Shown here: piece after piece, positions 1 to 8,003 of the stretch
Numbering within the stretch: position 1 is the first letter of the stretch
How the letters are laid out: each line of letters starts with the position of its first letter
Source: an uncultured Lachnospiraceae bacterium
GTDB taxonomy: Bacteria > Bacillota > Clostridia > Lachnospirales > Lachnospiraceae
Reading direction: 5' to 3'
DNA length: 64,000 bases
Assembly: GCA_910585605.1 (NCBI GenBank)
Contig: CAJUFL010000005.1
Span: 52,572 to 116,571, forward strand
Program-made: the position numbers and the translations under genes
The notes under the pieces: generated by a model
The model's database searches: none
The model's input: only the letters and a program-made list of their open reading frames with translations
What the model was told of the DNA's origin: nothing

Positions 1-312
1 GATAAGAACCATGTATTGATTACCTCCTATGATGCGGCAGATCCTATGAATGGTAAGCGTGTAAGGCTCAGAGAGTCTGCTTTCCCTAAATTGTTGTTGA
101 AGGAAGACTACTTTGAAAATTATAATGGCTACACATATATTGTAATCCGTGTAAAGGATGAGGCAAATCAGTGGCAGTCAGCGAGGGTTAAGATTAATAA
201 AGTTCCATATTTGTTTGATTTAACAGATGCAGGCTTTGATTTTGGTCATCATGGGTTATCAGACAGCAGTATGATAATTGATCTGACAGACAGAAAACAT
301 TTTAATATTTAA
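1..312 (+). CDS. C-terminal part of an unidentified protein (5' end outside window)
   Basis: The reading frame is open from the first base of the window to the TAA at 310-312, so the true start lies upstream. A TTG at 16 lies inside the frame and has no ribosome binding site. About 103 residues are visible, ending LTDRKHFNI. They are mixed charged and aromatic without membrane segments or a motif I recognise. A strong hairpin terminator follows within 15 bases, so this is the last gene of its transcript. I cannot assign a function. Confidence 0.6.
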   Translation, partial: DKNHVLITSYDAADPMNGKRVRLRESAFPKLLLKEDYFENYNGYTYIVIRVKDEANQWQSARVKINKVPYLFDLTDAGFDFGHHGLSDSSMIIDLTDRKHFNI

Positions 313-325
313 CCAAAGGTAAATG

Positions 326-360
326 AAACGGTGTGAGGGATTTCCTTCACACCGTTTTTG
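326..360 (+). terminator. Rho-independent terminator
   Basis: An 11-bp stem (AAACGGTGTGA at 326-336 with TCACACCGTTT at 347-357) has a purine/pyrimidine-rich loop and runs into a T tract. It closes the transcript of the truncated upstream gene and separates it from yqeG. Confidence 0.85.
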
Positions 361-400
361 TGTTATGATACAAGGAAGAAAAATCGGATGAGAGGTGATT

Positions 401-922
401 ATGGAGTTGTTTTATCCCAAAAGATATTATGATAAAAAGGAAGATATTCCCATGGAGGAATATTACAAACGAGGATACCGCGGTATTTTATTTGATATTG
501 ATAATACACTGGTACCGCATGATGAACCAGTAGATGAGGCTGCGGAGATTTTTGTTGAGAAGCTTCGCAGGATTGGATTCCGCGTCTGTCTGATTTCCAA
601 TAATGATGAGGAACGTGTAAAGATGTTTGCAGATCCTTTGGGGGTTCAATATGTTTATAAAGCCTGGAAGCCAGCCAGACGTGGCTATCTGGAGGGAATG
701 GCAATATTGCATACGAATCTTGAAAATACGCTGTTTGTAGGGGATCAGATTTTTACCGATATCTGGGGAGCAAACCGTGCAGGTCTTTACAGTATTTTAT
801 TAGACCCGATCAATCCGAAAGAAGAGATTCAGATCATATTAAAGCGTATTCCGGAAAAGCTTGTAAAATGGTTTTATCGAAAGAAGCATGATTTAAAAAA
901 AGGGGAATATGATACAAAGTGA
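401..922 (+). CDS. yqeG: YqeG-family HAD phosphatase (IIIA subfamily)
   Basis: This is a 173-residue HAD-superfamily hydrolase of the YqeG type, a small cytoplasmic phosphatase family conserved in Firmicutes whose substrate is not settled. Visible motifs are the nucleophile motif FDIDNT (Asp32 and Asp34), motif II in LISNND, the conserved Lys in KAWKP, and the acidic motif GDQIFTDIWGANR. I chose ATG 401 because AGAGG at 391-395 is well spaced from it; the in-frame GTG at 395 overlaps that site. It is followed 63 bp later by the shikimate gene, as yqeG lies near aroE in many Firmicutes. Confidence 0.9.
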   Translation: MELFYPKRYYDKKEDIPMEEYYKRGYRGILFDIDNTLVPHDEPVDEAAEIFVEKLRRIGFRVCLISNNDEERVKMFADPLGVQYVYKAWKPARRGYLEGMAILHTNLENTLFVGDQIFTDIWGANRAGLYSILLDPINPKEEIQIILKRIPEKLVKWFYRKKHDLKKGEYDTK

Positions 923-985
923 TGGGCAGGGATAAGAAATTGTTTGGCAATGACCTGTCAGCATTCAAAAGAGAGGAATAATAAG

Positions 986-2419
986 ATGTTAATTGACGGT
1001 AATACTAGATTAATCGGTCTGATTGGTAATCCGGTGGAACATACCTTGTCACCGGTCATTCATAATGGACTCAGTGTGAAAATGGGGATTTCTTCGGTTT
1101 ATGTACCATTTCAGGTGGAAGGAGAAGGGCTGGATCAGGCTGTAAAGGGGGCTTACGAGCTGAATATACTGGGTATGAATGTAACGGTGCCCCACAAGAA
1201 TCAGGTGTTGGAATCCCTCGTGGAGATTGATGAGGCGGCAAAGCAGATTGGTGCCGTAAACACCCTGGTAAGAGTAGAGGCAAAGCATGGATATAAAGGG
1301 TATAATACGGATATGATGGGATTAAGGCGGCAGATTCAGGAAGACGGAATTTCGTTAAAAAACGAAACGGTAGTGATTCTCGGGGCAGGAGGTGCGGCAA
1401 AGGCAGTGGTTTATATGTGCCTGTTAGAGGGAGCAGGGAAGGTTTATCTCTTAAACCGTACTTTGGAGAAAGCAAAGCAGATAGCAGATCAGATGAACCG
1501 GATTTGGAAAGACAGCTGTATGACGGCTGCATCAGGGCTTGAGGAAAATCCAGAGGGAGCAGATTTATCACCAGATAAGGTGATACCCATGCTTTTAGCG
1601 GATTATGGGAAAATCCGGGAGCAGGAGCTTATAGTATTTCAGGCAACTGCTGTTGGACTGGCACCGAATGACCGGCAGGCAGTACTGGAGGATGCAGAGT
1701 TTTATAAAAAAATAAAGACAGGTGTGGATTTGATTTATAATCCCGCCAATACACGGTTTATGCAGATGGTAGCAGAGCAGGGCGGGAAGGCTTATAATTC
1801 CTTAAAGATGCTCTTATATCAGGGGGTGACGGCCTATGAATTATGGCATGATATTACGATTCCCCAGGAGATTGTGGAAGAGGTTTATGTGGATTTAAAA
1901 CGCAGGGTATATAAGAAGGATAACAGGGTTCTGATTGGATTTATGGGAAGCGGAAAGACCACTTTCGGAAAAGCCCTGGCCGGAAAACTGGGTATGCATT
2001 TTCTGGATACCGATACTTATATCGAAAAACAGGCAGGCAAGTCTATTGCAGATATTTTTGCAGAGGACGGAGAAGAGGCATTCAGAAAGCTGGAGACCGA
2101 GACTTTAGTATATCTGCGGGATCATCTGGAGAATACTGTGCTTGCAACCGGTGGAGGGATGCCCCTTCGGGAATGCAATGCCCGTCTTTTAAAAGAGACC
2201 GGCCGGGTATTTTATCTGACAGCGGCACCACAGGTCATTTATGACAGGATAAAGGACAGCACAGACCGGCCGCTGCTACAGGGGGAGAATCCTTATGGCA
2301 GAATCTGTGAGCTTATGAAGGAGAGAAAGTCCCGATATGAGGCGGCAGCAGATGAGCTGGTAGATACCAATTCCAATGATATGGAAGAAATATTGGATGT
2401 ACTTTCCAAACCATTTTAA
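986..2419 (+). CDS. aroE-aroK: Bifunctional shikimate dehydrogenase / shikimate kinase (AroE-AroK fusion)
   Basis: A 477-residue protein carries two consecutive enzymes of aromatic amino acid synthesis. Residues 1 to about 300 are AroE: the shikimate site GNPVEHTLSPVIHN, NVTVPHK with the catalytic Lys, YNTDMMG and the NADP-binding GAGGAAKAV. From about residue 311 comes AroK: LIGFMGSGKTT (P-loop), DTDTYIEKQAGKSI, FRKLE and LATGGGMP, with a late TDRPLL lid arginine. The two halves are in one unbroken frame without a stop. The start at ATG 986 has GAGAGG at 971-976; an upstream ATG at 944 lacks a site. It would convert 3-dehydroshikimate to shikimate and then phosphorylate it. Individual AroE and AroK are usually separate genes, so the fusion is notable. 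Confidence 0.92.
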   Translation: MLIDGNTRLIGLIGNPVEHTLSPVIHNGLSVKMGISSVYVPFQVEGEGLDQAVKGAYELNILGMNVTVPHKNQVLESLVEIDEAAKQIGAVNTLVRVEAKHGYKGYNTDMMGLRRQIQEDGISLKNETVVILGAGGAAKAVVYMCLLEGAGKVYLLNRTLEKAKQIADQMNRIWKDSCMTAASGLEENPEGADLSPDKVIPMLLADYGKIREQELIVFQATAVGLAPNDRQAVLEDAEFYKKIKTGVDLIYNPANTRFMQMVAEQGGKAYNSLKMLLYQGVTAYELWHDITIPQEIVEEVYVDLKRRVYKKDNRVLIGFMGSGKTTFGKALAGKLGMHFLDTDTYIEKQAGKSIADIFAEDGEEAFRKLETETLVYLRDHLENTVLATGGGMPLRECNARLLKETGRVFYLTAAPQVIYDRIKDSTDRPLLQGENPYGRICELMKERKSRYEAAADELVDTNSNDMEEILDVLSKPF

Positions 2420-2445
2420 TCAGTCATGCAGACAGGAGGATTTTC

Positions 2446-3591
2446 ATGTTTGAAGCAAGAAGAAGGCATTTAAAGGATGTGCTTTTGAAAAAGCGGGCGG
2501 ATGCAGTATTGATAGACAGTCCGTCTAACCTATATTATTATACAGGGTTTACCGGTGGTGAAGCATTGTTTCTGATGCCGGCAGGCGACATGAACGGGTA
2601 TATCATTACGGATTCCCGTTATTATGAGCAGGTAGAAAAGGAATGCAGGGACCTTACTTTGGTCAGGCTGGAGAAAAGAGGATATGGAGAAACTCTGTAT
2701 CAGCTGATTGAAGAACTTTTGAAAGAAGGAATCCTGCTGATACAGGAAGAAGGGGAAGAACGCAGGGAGAAAGACCTGAAAAAACAGAAAGAGGTTTTTA
2801 TTGCCATAGAAGATACCATGCAGATTTCCAGATATATGAAGCTTTGTGAAGCCTGTAAAAATATTTCCTTCCGGATGGAGGGAGAGGCCATTCATGAGTG
2901 CCGGATGATAAAGGATGAGAAAGAGATTCAAAAGATTGCTGAGGCAGAAGCAATCGGGGATGCGGCATTTTCCTATATACTGGACAGGATAAAACCGGGA
3001 GTTACAGAGGCAGAAATTGCACTGGAGCTGGAATTTTTTATGAAACGAAAGGGAGCTTCCCGGTTAAGCTTTGATACGATTGTGGCAAGCGGTGCCAATT
3101 CCTCTATGCCCCATGCACAGGTTACAGATAAAAAAATCCGGCAGGGCGAATTTGTAACGATGGATTTTGGCTGTGTTTATCAGGGATATTGCTCGGATAT
3201 GACAAGAACGGTGGCAGTGGGCAGACCGACCCAGGAGATGAAGGAGGTATACCAGATTGTATTAGATGCAAACTTACATGCCATGGAAGGGATTATGGAA
3301 GGGAAACGCTGTAGTGAAATAGATGCCATTGCCAGAGATTATATCGTAAAATACGGATATGGAGAATATTTTGGACATGGTCTTGGGCATGGTGTGGGGC
3401 TGGATATTCATGAGGAGCCAAGGTTTTCTCCAAAGTGTGATGTGGTCACAAGGGAAAATATGGTGATTACGGACGAACCGGGAATTTACCTGCCGGGAAA
3501 CTTCGGTGTCAGGATTGAGGATCTGGTAGTCGTAAAAAAAGATGGATTTACAAAGCTTTCCCAGTCAGAGAAGGAGCTGATCATACTGTAA
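2446..3591 (+). CDS. Xaa-Pro aminopeptidase (M24B family)
   Basis: This 381-residue cytoplasmic metallopeptidase removes an N-terminal residue preceding proline. It has a creatinase-type N-terminal domain (residues 1 to about 145), then the pita-bread catalytic domain. All five metal ligands are visible: Asp240 in MDFGC, Asp251 in SDMTR, His315 in GHGLGHGVG, Glu344 in DEPGIY and Glu358 in RIEDL. The ribosome binding site AGGAGGA at 2434-2440 is five bases from ATG 2446. It ends eight bases from the 3' end of the convergent LysR gene. In Bacillus and many clostridia this gene directly precedes efp; here efp lies about 21 kb downstream. Confidence 0.92.
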   Translation: MFEARRRHLKDVLLKKRADAVLIDSPSNLYYYTGFTGGEALFLMPAGDMNGYIITDSRYYEQVEKECRDLTLVRLEKRGYGETLYQLIEELLKEGILLIQEEGEERREKDLKKQKEVFIAIEDTMQISRYMKLCEACKNISFRMEGEAIHECRMIKDEKEIQKIAEAEAIGDAAFSYILDRIKPGVTEAEIALELEFFMKRKGASRLSFDTIVASGANSSMPHAQVTDKKIRQGEFVTMDFGCVYQGYCSDMTRTVAVGRPTQEMKEVYQIVLDANLHAMEGIMEGKRCSEIDAIARDYIVKYGYGEYFGHGLGHGVGLDIHEEPRFSPKCDVVTRENMVITDEPGIYLPGNFGVRIEDLVVVKKDGFTKLSQSEKELIIL

Positions 3592-3598
3592 AGTGTGT

Positions 3599-4651
3599 TT
3601 ATGTATTACAGCATCCGCAGAAATTGAGAAATTTTTTAGATGTAGTGCTAAGGCTTCTTTCATTATAGAGGAAGCCTACGGTACGTTCCGGAATCGCATG
3701 GTCAAGGGGGATTTCGATGACCTGTCCCGATTCAATGTAAGAGGAGACAAATTCACGTACTACGCAGGCGACCCCCATTCCGATAGCGGCAAAATCTATC
3801 AGCAGGTCCATGTTATTGATTTCCAATACCTGACCGGGATGAAGCTGGCAGGTATCAAAATAGTGGTCTATGAATTGTCTGGAAATATTTCCCTGGTCTA
3901 ACAGCATCAGATTGGATTTTTCTAAAATTTCTTTGGTACTTAAAGAAACAGAACTTGACGGGGAAGCGTTTCTTTCGGAAAACAAAAGAAGACCAGTCAT
4001 ATTAGGGATTGCGTTCAATTCCTCTTCCTCTGGGCTGTTTGGATGAGTCAGGATATCTTTCAGTTCTGTCATGTTTTCCTTGGATTCCGGGATTGAATCC
4101 TGTTCCCGCAATGTCAGGTTATCCAGATAGGTCTGTGTTGTGACAAAGGTGTCATGGATGGAGCGCAGGGGTGTAAAATGATAGGGTTTGCCTACCGGAG
4201 TGTCACAGATCAGACCGATATCGATTTTATCGGCTTTCAGGAGCTGTATCGTCTCAAAGGTGGGATGGCAGTCGATAGATATTTTTACATGGGGGTTATC
4301 TTTGATAAAATCCTGTAGGTATGAGAGCAGGATATATTTGCAAAGAGAAGTAGATACCCCGATCCGTATCTGTCCCATACCAAATGCCCCAATCCGTTTC
4401 AGTGTTTTTTCTGCTGTATCAATAGAGTCAAAGGCTTTTTTCAGATATTCAAACAGCGTCTGCCCTTCTTCGGTGAGTCGTACGCCTTTTTTGCTTCGGA
4501 TAAATAAGGTGTGCCCTAAGGACTGTTCTAATTTTGTAACAGATTTGGAAACGGCCGGCTGGCTGATATATAGTGATTCAGCTGCTTTGCTGATACTTCC
4601 GTTTTTGGCAGTTTCATAAAATATTTTATAATAGTTCAGATTTTGTTCCAT
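3599..4651 (-). CDS. LysR-family transcriptional regulator
   Basis: A 350-residue LysR-type regulator is transcribed divergently from leuC. The N-terminal winged helix-turn-helix is clear: YYKIFYETAKNGSISKAAE, then ISQPAVSKSVTKLE and LFIRSKKGVRLTEEG. From about residue 90 there is the effector-binding fold (IRIGVSTSLCKYILLSYL). It is longer than the usual 290-310 residues because of a loop of about 50 residues rich in Glu, Ser and Asn after residue 175. The start has GGAG eight bases upstream on the minus strand. Placement suggests that it controls the leu cluster; a dyad upstream of leuC fits this. The ligand is unknown. Confidence 0.9.
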   Translation of the reverse strand: MEQNLNYYKIFYETAKNGSISKAAESLYISQPAVSKSVTKLEQSLGHTLFIRSKKGVRLTEEGQTLFEYLKKAFDSIDTAEKTLKRIGAFGMGQIRIGVSTSLCKYILLSYLQDFIKDNPHVKISIDCHPTFETIQLLKADKIDIGLICDTPVGKPYHFTPLRSIHDTFVTTQTYLDNLTLREQDSIPESKENMTELKDILTHPNSPEEEELNAIPNMTGLLLFSERNASPSSSVSLSTKEILEKSNLMLLDQGNISRQFIDHYFDTCQLHPGQVLEINNMDLLIDFAAIGMGVACVVREFVSSYIESGQVIEIPLDHAIPERTVGFLYNERSLSTTSKKFLNFCGCCNT

Positions 4652-5003
4652 ACCTCATTCTCCGATTATTGTTAAAATTTGTAAATTATATTTGAAATAA
4701 AAGATATTGGGGTTAAAAGGTATTTTCTCCCCCAATCGACGTTGCGGATTGCTCCGTTGCTTTGCAGTTCTCGAAATTTTGCAAATACCTCCATTTCCGT
4801 ATATTTGCAAGCAAATCTGCTTCGTGTTGGTGTTTGGCGGGTCAAGCCAGTAGATAGTAAATTGTGTGTAAACACCGTTGCTCGTACCTTTGATTCTGGT
4901 ATCATATAAATATTGTGTAAACAACGTGTATCTGCTATAATGCTTCATAGCTTATATCTGTTATTTATTATAACAAAGGGGAAGAAAAAAACAATACCTT
5001 TAT
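4652..5003. other. Intergenic region of LysR-leuC with a GC-richer inset and hairpin
   Basis: No gene is supported here. About 4730-4900 is GC-richer than its AT-rich surroundings and contains a perfect 9-bp inverted repeat (TTGCAAATA at 4779-4787 with TATTTGCAA at 4802-4810). Two overlapping minus-strand frames (to 4948 and 4905) are open through the inset but lack ribosome binding sites and look like fossil or chance frames. I do not see a T-box leader or its conserved antiterminator sequence ahead of leuC. Confidence 0.5.
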
Positions 5004-5018
5004 ATAACTCTAGGTTAT
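5004..5018 (+). promoter_or_regulatory. Candidate LysR-type operator upstream of leuC
   Basis: ATAAC-N5-GTTAT is a perfect dyad of the LysR-type (T-N11-A-like) form. Its centre at 5011 lies about 65 bases upstream of the start site predicted from the extended -10 at 5064-5069, the distance at which LysR activators normally bind. The match of dyad, spacing and divergent LysR gene is inference from sequence only. Confidence 0.5.
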
Positions 5019-5040
5019 TATAAATATTCGATATATATAT

Positions 5041-5069
5041 TTTATTTATAATATATGATATGTTACAAT
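5041..5069 (+). promoter_or_regulatory. Candidate sigma-A promoter for leuC
   Basis: Extended -10 TGTTACAAT (TACAAT at 5064-5069) lies behind a poor -35 (TTTATT at 5041-5046, 17-bp spacing). A weak -35 with an extended -10 is typical of activator-dependent promoters, in keeping with the dyad just upstream. Confidence 0.45.
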
Positions 5070-5166
5070 GAGAGAACAGTAAGAACCCAAAGGAATATTA
5101 GGTGATTGCAAAAACAGTGTTTGGCAATTATCTAGCAGGAATATAAAGAAAAGGAGAAAATTTGTT

Positions 5167-6432
5167 ATGGGAATGGCAATGACACAAAAAATTTTAGCTG
5201 CACATGCTGGTCTGCCGTTTGTTGAGGCTGGACAGCTGATAGAGGCAGATCTGGATTTAGTATTAGGAAATGATGTGACAACACCGGTAGCAATCCATGA
5301 AATGGATAAGTTTAAGACAGACAAGGTGTTTGACAAGGATAAGATTGCAATGGTATTAGACCATTTTACACCAAATAAGGATATAAAGAGTGCGGAGCAC
5401 TGTAAATGTGTAAGGGAATATGCCGATGCACAAAATATCACGAATTTCTTTGATGTCGGAGAGATGGGAATCGAGCATGCCCTGCTTCCGGAAAAAGGGC
5501 TGATTGTTGCGGGTGAGACCTGCATCGGGGCAGATTCCCATACCTGTACCTATGGTGCATTAGGTGCATTTTCCACAGGTGTAGGATCTACTGATATGGC
5601 AGCAGGTATGGCTACCGGAAAGGCATGGTTTAAGGTGCCTTCTGCCATCCGGTTTGAGCTTACGGGAAAACCGAAGGAGTGGGTGAGCGGCAAGGATGTG
5701 ATCTTACATATTATCGGTTTGATCGGCGTGGACGGTGCACTTTATAAGTCAATGGAATTTGTGGGAGATGGCATAGCCAGTCTTTCTATGGATGACCGTT
5801 TTTCCATGGCAAATATGGCGATTGAGGCTGGAGCAAAAAATGGCATTTTTCCAGTGGATGAGAAGACAATTGCCTATATGAAGGAACATTCCGTTAAGGA
5901 ATATAAGGTTTACGAGGCTGATGAGGATGCGGTTTATGATGAGACCTATATAATAGATTTAAGTACGTTAGAGCCTACGGTGGCATTTCCGCATTTACCG
6001 GAAAACACGAAGCCGATCAGTGAAGTACCGGAGATTAAGATTGACCAGGTAGTGATCGGTTCCTGTACCAACGGACGGATTGAGGATTTACGGATTGCGG
6101 CGAAGGTATTAGAAGGAAGAAAATGTGCGAAGGGGCTTCGTGTCATTGTAATTCCTGCAACCCAGGCAATATATTTACAGGCAATGGAGGAAGGTCTGCT
6201 TAAAATTTTTATTGAGGCAGGAGCGGTGGTTTCGACACCTACCTGTGGTCCCTGTCTTGGCGGACATATGGGTATCCTTGCAGCAGGAGAAAAAGCGGTG
6301 GCAACGACGAACCGTAACTTTGTAGGACGTATGGGACATGTAGATTCAGAGATTTATCTGGCTTCACCGGCAGTAGCGGCAGCTTCGGCGGTAACAGGTA
6401 AGATTTCCTGTCCATGCCAGCTTGGGCTGTAA
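5167..6432 (+). CDS. leuC: 3-isopropylmalate dehydratase, large subunit
   Basis: LeuC (421 residues) pairs with LeuD to isomerise 2-isopropylmalate to 3-isopropylmalate in leucine synthesis. It is of the compact, HacA-type aconitase-like family (about 420 residues) rather than the 470-residue enterobacterial form. The three 4Fe-4S cysteines are visible: Cys300 in GSCTNGR and Cys360/Cys363 in TCGPCLGG. Active-site motifs include GADSHTCTYGALG. AAGGAG at 5152-5157 is ten bases from ATG 5167. It is the first gene of the leu cluster and probably under LysR control. Confidence 0.95.
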   Translation: MGMAMTQKILAAHAGLPFVEAGQLIEADLDLVLGNDVTTPVAIHEMDKFKTDKVFDKDKIAMVLDHFTPNKDIKSAEHCKCVREYADAQNITNFFDVGEMGIEHALLPEKGLIVAGETCIGADSHTCTYGALGAFSTGVGSTDMAAGMATGKAWFKVPSAIRFELTGKPKEWVSGKDVILHIIGLIGVDGALYKSMEFVGDGIASLSMDDRFSMANMAIEAGAKNGIFPVDEKTIAYMKEHSVKEYKVYEADEDAVYDETYIIDLSTLEPTVAFPHLPENTKPISEVPEIKIDQVVIGSCTNGRIEDLRIAAKVLEGRKCAKGLRVIVIPATQAIYLQAMEEGLLKIFIEAGAVVSTPTCGPCLGGHMGILAAGEKAVATTNRNFVGRMGHVDSEIYLASPAVAAASAVTGKISCPCQLGL

Positions 6433-6523
6433 AAGCAGCGGGCAGGATGATATTAAGACCGGGCAAGGTCAATAAAAGATAATAGATAGAATAGGATTAG
6501 ATTTAGTATGGAGGTTGAGTAAT

Positions 6524-7009
6524 ATGAAAGCACATGGAACAGTACACAAGTATGGTGATAACGTGGATACAGATGTTATCATTCCTGCAAGATATTTAAA
6601 TTCATCTGATCCGGCAGAGCTGGCAAAGAACTGTATGGAGGATATTGATAAGGATTTTGTAAACCGTGTAAAGCCGGGAGATATCATGGTGGCAAATAAG
6701 AACTTTGGCTGTGGTTCATCCCGTGAGCACGCACCAATCGCTATCAAAGCCAGCGGAATCAGCTGTGTGATTGCCGAAACTTTTGCGAGAATTTTTTACC
6801 GTAATGCCATTAATATCGGACTTCCGATTATCGAATGTCCGGAAGCAGCAAAAGGAATTGATGCCGGTGATGAGGTGGAGATTGATTTTGACAGTGGTAT
6901 GATTTACAACAGGACAAAGGGAACAGAGTTTAAAGGACAGGCATTTCCACCGTTTATGCAGGAGATTATTAAAGCTGAGGGACTGGTAAATTATATCAAT
7001 AATAAATAA
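6524..7009 (+). CDS. leuD: 3-isopropylmalate dehydratase, small subunit
   Basis: LeuD (161 residues) supplies the swivelling substrate-recognition domain for LeuC. Motifs seen are GDNVDTDVIIPARYL, NFGCGSSREHAPIAIK and ETFARIFYRNAINIGLP. I prefer ATG 6524, nine bases after GAGG at 6511-6514, over the in-frame TTG at 6515 because the family usually begins close to KAHG. It lies 91 bases after leuC. Confidence 0.95.
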   Translation: MKAHGTVHKYGDNVDTDVIIPARYLNSSDPAELAKNCMEDIDKDFVNRVKPGDIMVANKNFGCGSSREHAPIAIKASGISCVIAETFARIFYRNAINIGLPIIECPEAAKGIDAGDEVEIDFDSGMIYNRTKGTEFKGQAFPPFMQEIIKAEGLVNYINNK

Positions 7010-7061
7010 TGATTTCAAATGCCGATTACATGATGGCAAAATGGCAGGTTAGGAGGTCTCG

Positions 7062-7232
7062 ATGAAAATCGTACTTGAAAGAGGTGATGGACCGACTAGT
7101 AGCTTTGTGGCGGGAAGATTAGGAGTCGAACCAGAGGTGCTGGTAGTTCTGTCAGTTTTAACAGCAGTGATTTTGGTGGCAGTAGTAGCTGGCATTATAA
7201 TCTATATTAAGAAGAAAAGGAAAGAGGAATAA
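7062..7232 (+). CDS. Small single-pass membrane protein (56 aa) in the leu cluster
   Basis: This short gene has a perfect AGGAGG (7051-7056) five bases before ATG 7062 and a TAA at 7230-7232. The product begins MKIVLERGDGPTSSF and has a hydrophobic stretch at about residues 26-49 rich in Val, Ile and Ala. It ends in a basic tail, IKKKRKEE. This gives an N-out, C-in single-span topology by the positive-inside rule. No family recognised. It sits between leuD and the HepT/MntA pair. Codon use and ribosome binding site make it a believable gene despite its size. Confidence 0.7.
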   Translation: MKIVLERGDGPTSSFVAGRLGVEPEVLVVLSVLTAVILVAVVAGIIIYIKKKRKEE

Positions 7233-7303
7233 ATCATAATTTGATTACACTCTTCATTAATAATGATATTTCTTGACTACAGGTTAAGAGGGGAGATACC
7301 GGG

Positions 7304-7579
7304 ATGGAGTTTTGGGAGATTATCAGTCAGATTACTTCTATATGTAAAGAAAATGATGTAACTTCGCTGTTATTATTTGGTTCATATGCAAAGGGAACAA
7401 ATACGGATAAGAGTGATATTGATATCGTTATTTGTGGCAATTATAATTTCTTGAAGTTAGAAGAGGAATTGCAGAATATTCCCACATTAAAAAAAATAGA
7501 TATTTTTGAATGGGAAACATGTAAAGATAATGTGTTGCTTAGAGAGGATATTGAAAAATATGGAAAGAAAATTTATTAA
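7304..7579 (+). CDS. mntA: MntA-type minimal nucleotidyltransferase (antitoxin)
   Basis: This 91-residue minimal polymerase-beta-fold nucleotidyltransferase carries the GS-x10-D-x-D signature (Gly26-Ser27, Asp38, Asp40) in LLLFGSYAKG...SDIDIV. In characterised HepT/MntA pairs this protein is the antitoxin: it AMPylates a tyrosine of the HEPN toxin. The downstream gene overlaps it by 20 bases and is the matching HepT partner, so the two are translationally coupled. GAGG about ten bases before ATG 7304 supports the start. It lies inside the leucine cluster but has no obvious metabolic link. Confidence 0.88.
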   Translation: MEFWEIISQITSICKENDVTSLLLFGSYAKGTNTDKSDIDIVICGNYNFLKLEEELQNIPTLKKIDIFEWETCKDNVLLREDIEKYGKKIY

Positions 7580-7982
7580 TCGTTTTTATTCCTATTGTAA
7601 CTGTTTGAAGGATTTTTCTGAAGCAAAGAATAGAGATGTGACGGATTCATTTGTTCTAAGTGGAACAATAAATAAGTTTTCCCTAACTTTTGATCTGTCT
7701 TGGAAAGTAATGAAAGATATTTTAGTGCAATATTATGGTGTATCGGACTTTGTAGCAGGTTCACCCAGAGAAACGTTGAAATCTTCCTATAAAGTAAATT
7801 TGATTTTTGATGATACATGGATGGAGATGTTAAAAATTCGAAATGAATTGACACATGATTATGATGCTAAGCTTGCAGAAAAATATGTCAGACGTATTAT
7901 TGATGAATTTATTGACCTTTTTTGGCAGTTTAAGGATAAAGTTGATGCATTGCTTTCGGATATGGAAGAAAGAATAGAGTAA
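7560..7982 (+). CDS. hepT: HepT-type HEPN toxin (HI0074-family partner of MntA)
   Basis: A 140-residue all-alpha HEPN protein of the 'nucleotidyltransferase substrate binding' (HI0074) family. The RNase motif R-x4-H-x-Y is intact as RNELTHDY (Arg94, His99, Tyr101); in known systems the Tyr is the AMPylation target. The family motif FSLTFDLSWKVMKDIL is at about 40-55. The start at ATG 7560 lies within the end of mntA in another frame, and the family normally begins near this point; the longer frame from 7506 would have an implausible N-terminal extension. It ends 21 bases before leuB, so it probably shares the leu transcript. Confidence 0.88.
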   Translation: MERKFINRFYSYCNCLKDFSEAKNRDVTDSFVLSGTINKFSLTFDLSWKVMKDILVQYYGVSDFVAGSPRETLKSSYKVNLIFDDTWMEMLKIRNELTHDYDAKLAEKYVRRIIDEFIDLFWQFKDKVDALLSDMEERIE

Positions 7983-8003
7983 GAGAAAAAGAGAGGTTAA
8001 GGT

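Noticed and set aside
1071..1571. 166-codon minus-strand frame opposite aroE
   Set aside because: Pro/Leu-rich shadow of the aroE half; no start signal and no domain.
4188..4619. 143-codon plus-strand frame opposite the LysR gene
   Set aside because: It lies antisense to a clear LysR coding region with full motifs and has no ribosome binding site.
4655..4948. Open frames on the minus strand upstream of the LysR gene
   Set aside because: No ribosome binding site, atypical composition and overlap with each other and with the presumed leu control region.
4652..5166. T-box riboswitch ahead of leuC
   Set aside because: The conserved T-box antiterminator sequence and a terminator hairpin next to leuC are not found.
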